The position numbers and the translations under genes were made by a program. From NCBI GenBank assembly GCA_963662605.1, contig OY759785.1, positions 3,286,001-3,350,000 on the forward strand: 64,000 nt of DNA. The letters are read 5' to 3'. Under the pieces are notes generated by a model. The model saw nothing but the letters and a program-made list of their open reading frames with translations. It was not told where the DNA came from and did not search any database. Shown piece after piece: positions 62,772-64,000 of the stretch. This stretch comes from G963662605 sp963662605 (GTDB taxonomy: Bacteria; Bacteroidota; Ignavibacteria; Ignavibacteriales; Ignavibacteriaceae). Position 1 is the stretch's first letter. Each line of letters starts with the position of its first letter.

Positions 62772-63055
62772 GTATTATTTCCTTGTCTAATATCATTATA
62801 AACAGAATCTATGATGCCTACAATTGAAGCATCAACGGGGGCAAAATCAACCGGTAACGGGAGGACTGCCTCGCTGGCGGTAATATAAATAACATACTCG
62901 CCTGCACCGGCACCAACCGTGTCAATAGCAACAATCGGGTCGCCCGTTTTCTCATAATCTCCGTTGAGCGGTTGAATAATCATCATCTTCATGCCATGAA
63001 GAGATTCATACTTCTTCGTTGCCCAAATATTTCCTATAACTTTTGCTACAAACAT
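62768..63055 (-). CDS. BMC vertex protein, EutN/CcmL family (copy 1)
   Basis: The 95-residue protein has the EutN/CcmL pentamer pattern: MFVAKVIGNIWATKKYESLHG at the N-terminus, IVAIDTVGAGAGEYVIYITA in the middle and VDASIVGIIDSV at the end. Such pentamers cap the corners of bacterial microcompartments. It is the 3' neighbour of a second copy (63162) and its stop overlaps rpoD. Confidence 0.94.
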   Translation of the reverse strand: MFVAKVIGNIWATKKYESLHGMKMMIIQPLNGDYEKTGDPIVAIDTVGAGAGEYVIYITASEAVLPLPVDFAPVDASIVGIIDSVYNDIRQGNNT

Positions 63056-63161
63056 ACTTGCGCCGTGTTTGGAGCAAAAACAATTTCGAGGTGCAAAAAT
63101 ACCAATAAAACGGGACTAATTCTACCCAAAAATTCAGTCATCTTAAGGTCGAAAAATCTGC

Positions 63162-63440
63162 TCATTTGGGGTCTTTTTTGACATCAAGTTTATCAACAAT
63201 TGCCATTACAACTGCATCTACCGGCTTACTCTTCGTAATAGTCGTCTGACGGGCGGAGCTTCCGGTCGCTACAAGCACGATTTCACCTTCACCGGCACCG
63301 CAGCTATCAACAGCCACAACAAAATTGCTTAAATCCTTGTACTCGAGGTCAAGATGGCGAACTATCAGCAATTTCGAGCCGACTAAACTTTCATCCTTTT
63401 TTGTGGACCAAACGGTCCCGATAACTCTACCGATAATCAT
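63162..63440 (-). CDS. BMC vertex protein, EutN/CcmL family (copy 2)
   Basis: The 92-residue protein starts MIIGRVIGTVWSTKKDESLVG and has VVAVDSCGAGEGEIVLVATG, then the conserved VDAVVMAIVDKL. It is clearly paralogous to copy 1 but divergent. It starts 20 bp downstream of the phosphopentomutase stop, so it is in that operon. Shell hexamer genes (BMC-H) are presumably beyond the window. Confidence 0.94.
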   Translation of the reverse strand: MIIGRVIGTVWSTKKDESLVGSKLLIVRHLDLEYKDLSNFVVAVDSCGAGEGEIVLVATGSSARQTTITKSKPVDAVVMAIVDKLDVKKDPK

Positions 63441-63460
63441 TGATTTTACCTGTTCCGGTT

Positions 63461-64000
63461 TTATTCATTTAAAAAGCTGATACCTTGCAAATCATTGTCC
63501 ACCTTAAAGAAATCCGCCACTGTCTTTCCAACATCTGCAAATGTCTTTCTGGTTCCCAGATCTTTACCGAATTTATCCTTCCGGTAATAGATAAGCGGTA
63601 TATATTCTCTGCTATGGTCTGTACTCGTCGTAGTTGGGTCATTTCCATGATCCGCGGTGATAACAACGGCATCCGAAGGATCCAATTTCTCAAGAAAAGT
63701 CGGTAAAAAGTGGTCGAATTGCATTAATGCATCCGCAAAACCGACCGGATCATTCCTGTGCCCGAAATACACGTCAAAGTCAACCAAATTCGCAAAAATC
63801 AGACTGTTTGTTTCTTTAGACGCAAGTTTTGATAAAATGCGGCATCCTTCCGCGTTCGATTTACTAATCTCTTTCTGCACAATTCCGCGTCCAGCGAATA
63901 ATTCCGCAACTTTTCCGACAGAAATGGTCTTAATTTTTGCATCATATAAAAAATCTAAAACGGTCGCCGAAGGTGGATCAAGCGAGAAGTCTTTCCGGCT
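63461..64000 (-). CDS. deoB: Phosphopentomutase (DeoB), 5' part cut by window
   Basis: The reverse strand is open from the window end to the stop at 63461 (180 residues visible). It reads through SRKDFSLDPPSATVLD and KTISVGKVAELFAGRGI, then FANLVDFDVYFGHRNDP and VVITADHGNDPTTTSTDHSREYIP. These are the C-terminal blocks of the alkaline-phosphatase-superfamily phosphopentomutase, including metal-binding Asp and His residues. It interconverts (deoxy)ribose 1- and 5-phosphates. The BMC vertex genes follow directly, so it may feed deoxyribose 5-phosphate into a microcompartment. Confidence 0.92.
   Translation of the reverse strand, partial: SRKDFSLDPPSATVLDFLYDAKIKTISVGKVAELFAGRGIVQKEISKSNAEGCRILSKLASKETNSLIFANLVDFDVYFGHRNDPVGFADALMQFDHFLPTFLEKLDPSDAVVITADHGNDPTTTSTDHSREYIPLIYYRKDKFGKDLGTRKTFADVGKTVADFFKVDNDLQGISFLNE

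Overview
The window looks like a chromosomal segment of an Ignavibacteria-type bacterium (Bacteroidota/Chlorobi group). This is inferred from gene content. Three secreted proteins end in type IX secretion (T9SS) C-terminal domains, two of them with the NYPNPFNP motif typical of this group. There are PorV-like outer-membrane proteins, a carboxypeptidase-regulatory-domain TonB receptor without SusD, a full moxR/bat (aerotolerance) operon, a short RpoD without region 1.1, and BMC vertex proteins. Genus or species cannot be decided from the window alone.

Region 1 (1-16.9 kb, all minus strand) is a pectin/hexuronate utilisation cluster. In transcription order it holds an ExuT-like hexuronate transporter, uxaC, a TonB-dependent receptor, a T9SS-sorted surface protein, two outer-membrane barrel proteins (PorV/FadL-like), GH28 polygalacturonase, GH105 unsaturated galacturonyl hydrolase, KDPG aldolase, kduI, and a LacI-family regulator cut by the window start. 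A promoter-like sequence with a perfect LacI-type palindrome (16815-16826) precedes the cluster. A KdgF-like cupin (21.9-22.2 kb) supplies the missing ketonisation step between GH105 and KduI. KduD, KdgK, UxaB and UxaA are not in the window.

Region 2 (17-26.3 kb) contains a large multi-PAS hybrid histidine kinase, a PIN-PhoH protein, the KdgF-like cupin, a NUDIX hydrolase, tRNA-Thr(UGU), a three-gene toxin-antitoxin-chaperone module (HigB-like, HigA-like, SecB-like) and a Ppx/GppA phosphatase. Region 3 (26.5-30.1 kb, plus strand) is a two-gene molybdenum hydroxylase (xanthine dehydrogenase type). A nested-palindrome element and a MITE-like element fill the convergent gap that follows.

Region 4 (30.5-35.5 kb, minus) has a CBM20-esterase, a Wza-like SLBB export protein, dTDP-glucose 4,6-dehydratase, a small outer-membrane-type protein and a KdsC-like phosphatase. 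These look like envelope polysaccharide functions. Region 5 (36-40.4 kb, plus) has dCMP deaminase, mnmA, hslV, hslU and a thioredoxin-like protein. Region 6 (40.6-48.5 kb, minus) has a T9SS kelch protein, a T9SS subtilase, an MFS permease, nusB and a DUF218 protein. Region 7 (48.5-58 kb, minus) has a Lys/Cys-repeat exported protein, the Bat operon and efp.

Region 8 (58.1-64 kb) has an AlaX-like editing protein, a SpoIID/LytB protein and a GT4 glycosyltransferase on the plus strand. Converging on these are an NlpC/P60 lipoprotein, rpoD, two EutN/CcmL BMC vertex proteins and the 3' part of phosphopentomutase. The last three are probably the edge of a bacterial microcompartment locus for sugar phosphates.
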